Below, piece after piece: positions 34,868 to 37,514 of a stretch of DNA of 37,514 bases. A program made the translations under genes and the position numbers. Under the pieces are notes generated by a model. The model saw only the letters and a program-made list of their open reading frames with translations, was not told where the DNA came from and did no database searches. Source of the DNA: Neelides folsomi. Taxonomy: Eukaryota; Arthropoda; Collembola; Neelipleona; Neelidae. The stretch is from assembly GCA_034687125.1 (NCBI GenBank), contig JAQGBZ010000510.1, positions 1 to 37,514 on the forward strand, read 5' to 3'. How positions within the stretch are numbered: the stretch's first letter is position 1; each line of letters opens with the position of its first letter.

Positions 34868-35923
34868 ATGAATTTACCAAGATTAAGTCGGATATTTATT
34901 TATGGAGGAGAAACTGTGAAAAGGGCCTTCTCAATTTCTTCATTCTTCAATTCTCCGTTTCCATCTGAAGACGAAACCAAATCATTTAAAAGTGTCAAAT
35001 ATTGGAAGGAGGGAAGTGTTGCTCATTTGATGCTCAATCGCCCACATCGTCTCAATGCCATTGATATTCACATGCCATTAGAAATTCAAAAAGCAATTCA
35101 AGTAGCCAATTTTGACGATCAAGTTCGAGTCATTTTACTTTACGGAGCGGGCGATGCTTTTTCCTCTGGATATGATTTAAAGATATTTGCCGAAGGTGAA
35201 AAAACAATAGATTCACAAGAGCAAATTAGAAAATTGACACAAGAAATGCCTTGGGATCCTGCACTCGATTACAAGTTCAAATTATATCAAATTAAATATC
35301 TAAAATTTTCAATTGAGTTAATTACAACTAAATATAATTTAAATTAATTTTAAAGATTTATGTCTGGCTGCACTTCTGCATTTATGGAGATTTGGCGTAG
35401 CATGAAACCAGTCGTGACCAAAGTGAAGAAAGTCGCCATTGGTGGCGGAAGTGACATTGCGCTTGCAGCCGATTGCACATTTATGGAATCTAATGCATTT
35501 ATAGGATATCCACCTTCAAGAGTTTGGGGTTGCCCAACAACGGCCTTTTGGTTCTACAGGGTTGGAATGGAAAGAGCAAAACGGATCCTCTTTGCTGGAG
35601 AAATTTTGAATGGAGAAAAAGCAGCTGAAATTGGATTGATTGGGGAAGCTGTGGAAGGGAATGAAGCCCTGGATGAAAAAGTTGATGAATTTATTTCCAG
35701 ATTGGTCACTGTCCCAAGTAATCAATTATGGTTCCAAAAGCAAATGGTCAATTCTGCTGTGGAGTCAATGGGACTTTTCAACACTCAACGAATAGCGACG
35801 TTGTTTGATGGAATGGCTCGACATACAAAGGAAGGAATTGGATTTCAGAAAAGAGCTGCTCAAGTCGGATTTAAAACAGCAGTTGAAGAAAGAGATTCGG
35901 GGAAGGAAACCGAATGGACTTAA
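34868..35923 (+). CDS. Enoyl-CoA hydratase/isomerase (crotonase) family protein, bacterial-like subgroup
   Basis: Two exons, 34868-35274 and 35356-35923, joined by an 81-base intron (donor GTTCAA), give 324 residues. The first 40 residues are basic, Ser-rich and lack acids (MNLPRLSRIFIYGGETVKRA), a likely mitochondrial leader. The crotonase fold follows: VAHLMLNRPHRLNAID, DAFSSGYDLK (oxyanion-hole part 1), KVAIGGGSDIALAADC (part 2), and IGYPPSRVWGCPTTAFW. The C terminus has NQLWFQKQMVNSAVESMGL and RHTKEGIGFQKRAAQVGF. This body closely resembles a bacterial crotonase subgroup rather than mitochondrial ECHS1. The two catalytic glutamates of classic hydratases are not both kept: the GGGCE position reads GGGSD, and the later Glu is replaced in the YPPSRVWG loop. 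A simple hydratase reaction is therefore uncertain. Confidence 0.9.
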
Positions 35924-36472
35924 TAACATATTATTAAGTCAAAATCTAATTATCAATTTAGAAGACTGTGGAAAACAGTGAAGTTCTCATTCATTGCTCA
36001 AGATATATCAACTTTTTTCATATTATATTTACATGTTATTTATTATTATAAATTACTAATATAAATTCAAACGTTTCATAAACTGAATTATATTATTATT
36101 ATTATAATCATTTTGTCAATAGAATTTATTTCATTCAAATTCATTACAATTACAATTATTATTCATAATTTAAACCTAATATACAATTTTTGAATTTCAC
36201 AGAATATATTAAATTGTATTGTTAACAGTTTATATTGAATATAAACTAACAATAAGCAGTTAATCTTTATTATATAGACATATATTAAAATGCCATTGCT
36301 GCTTTGCGCTTGGATTTTTTTCACATTTTTCAAACCTTGTTTTAGCATTTACCCTACAATAAAAGTTAACCAACTTTGTAATTTTTCTTTATTCTATAAT
36401 CTGATATTTTTCCTAGTGAATTTTTAATAAATCAAATATTTTTAATTTTAAATTAGCATATTTTATATATTC
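35924..36472. other. Intergenic, AT-rich
   Basis: About 550 bases between the crotonase stop and the 3' end of the small secreted gene; low-complexity ATT runs near 36085-36105, no supported coding frame. Confidence 0.4.
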
Positions 36473-36861
36473 TTACTTCTTGGGGTTTGAAGAAAAGCAG
36501 TTACCAGTTGTTTTGTCTTTCATTTGAACAACAGCACTGTCAATTCCTGTCCAACCCGGTTCGCTTTTAATTATCTTCAATTCATATACACGTTTTTTAG
36601 TAGGACACTTCTTTTTTACAAGTGCTTTAAACAACTCAGACTCGTCCTTTTCAAATTTTCTAATTGTATAGGCTACAAAAAGAAAAAATAATTCAGTAGC
36701 TAGATGGTTGAATCAATTTTTAAATAATTACTTTTATCTTTATTTTCCCAAACTTCAAAGGTTTGACGATCGCAACATCCGCAGCAATCTTCTTTTCCAA
36801 TATTATAAACAAAACATTTCTTATCATTGCTGAATTTTTGTTCATTTGTAAGAGCAATAGG
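36473..36861 (-). CDS. Small Cys-rich, probably secreted protein (3' exons; 5' end unresolved)
   Basis: Two exons read leftwards are supported: 36861-36732 and 36672-36473, joined in phase 1, encoding about 110 residues to the TAA at 36473-36475. The translation begins PIALTNEQKFSNDKKC, contains the cluster DCCGCC, then FEVWENKDK, KKKCPTKKRVYELKI and GNCFSSNPKK. I recognise no family. Cys content and Lys richness suggest an extracellular protein. Immediately upstream the same frame stays open with a very hydrophobic stretch (FIFIVLLIKISILIFF, 36862-36909) that would make a signal peptide, but no in-frame ATG starts it. So either a further upstream exon supplies the Met, or TTTTTTCAG at 36862-36870 is a true acceptor. 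No function is claimed. Confidence 0.6.
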
Positions 36862-37405
36862 CTGAAAAAAGATTAAAATTGATATTTTTATTAGTAAGAC
36901 TATAAAAATAAATTCAATATTTTAATTAAAATTAGTATTTATAAATTTCATTCCACGTGAAACAAATAAAATTCGGAATTTGTCAATGTTCTTTAATAGA
37001 TCATAAAAGTAAAGGTTCAATGTGATGTTAAGGAAAAATAGTAAAAAGATAGAAATTGAATGTTTTCTTCAGTTGTAAAAATAAGTTTAATTTATATCTA
37101 TCGAAATTAAAACTAATGTTAAACTAAATGATGTTCTAAAAGCGGGAACTCAAGAGCTAACTTTCTAACGAGAGTAATTGAGAAACTGACATTTTGATAA
37201 AAAAAATTATTTCCAATATTTAAAAATAACTAAAAGGAGTGAAAGCAAATCAGTCAGTCAAATACGTATGAAACAATATGATGTAATTATTCAAAAGTTT
37301 AAAGTGGGTTAATGATTTAATTTAAATATAATACATTATTTTAAAGCTTTCAACAAATTAATATGATTTAAAGATGGGACCTCCCTGGGACCCTACACCC
37401 GAGCC

Positions 37406-37514
37406 CCAAGCTAGCCGACTATCCGACCTCCAAGCTTCCCGACATATACTCAAATACATTACATTTCCTATCTAATCTCCAAGCTAGCCGACTATCCGAC
37501 GCCCAAGCTACCCG
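37406..37514. repeat. GC-rich tandem repeat, period about 73 bases, cut by window end
   Basis: CCAAGCTAGCCGACTATCCGAC occurs at 37406-37427 and again at 37479-37500, 73 bases apart. A shorter related unit, CCAAGCTTCCCGAC, follows the first copy and CCAAGCTACCCG follows the second. The unit is internally repetitive (about 24-base subunits) and far richer in G+C than anything nearby, which suggests a satellite or minisatellite array continuing beyond the window. Confidence 0.85.

Overview
This is an AT-rich eukaryotic nuclear window, most likely from an arthropod. The genes are split by short (mostly 50-300 bp) GT-AG introns. The content combines a 26S proteasome ATPase, an insect-style ionotropic receptor, a Star-like FkbM protein, a CRAL-TRIO protein and both CYP2-clan and CYP4-clan P450s. 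I cannot name the species. A springtail, small crustacean or mite would fit, but that is inference from gene families only. No tRNA, rRNA, CRISPR array or bacterial operon is visible. I joined exons by hand using splice sites, phase and family alignment; nearly every model closes with correct phase.

Left part (1-11.4 kb), mostly + strand: PSMC6/Rpt4 (575-2345); a secreted double-psi-beta-barrel-like protein gene with a probable one-base frameshift (3350-4287); a lone terminal exon of a P450 on the - strand (4488-4822); a chromodomain gene whose conserved aromatic-cage Trp codon reads TGA (4961-5663); a type II membrane FkbM/Star-like protein with a C-terminal ricin-type lectin domain (6441-8370); a dead LINE fragment (about 8600-9440, -); and a Golgi-type carbohydrate sulfotransferase (9853-11391).

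Middle part (11.4-26 kb): two tandem CYP2-clan P450 paralogues on the - strand with matching exon structure (11478-13755 and 15275-17702); an ionotropic receptor (18438-20428, -); a 3.2 kb gene-free stretch with two strong hairpins; and a third CYP2-clan-like P450 on the + strand (23675-25987) carrying a 129 bp MITE-like inverted repeat in its last intron.

Right part (26-37.5 kb): a cytochrome b5-fused front-end desaturase / Cyt-b5-r-like gene (26548-28477, +), convergent with a complete CYP4-clan P450 (28652-31432, -); a CRAL-TRIO lipid-binding protein (32180-33726, -); a crotonase-fold enzyme with a mitochondrial-type leader and a bacterial-looking body (34868-35923, +); part of a small secreted Cys-rich protein (36473-36861, -); and the start of a GC-rich tandem repeat at the window edge.

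Functionally the window is enriched in lipid and xenobiotic chemistry: four full P450s plus one fragment, a desaturase, a CRAL-TRIO carrier, a crotonase and a sulfotransferase. These are separately promoted genes on both strands. Any shared pathway is conjecture; local P450 duplication explains much of the clustering.
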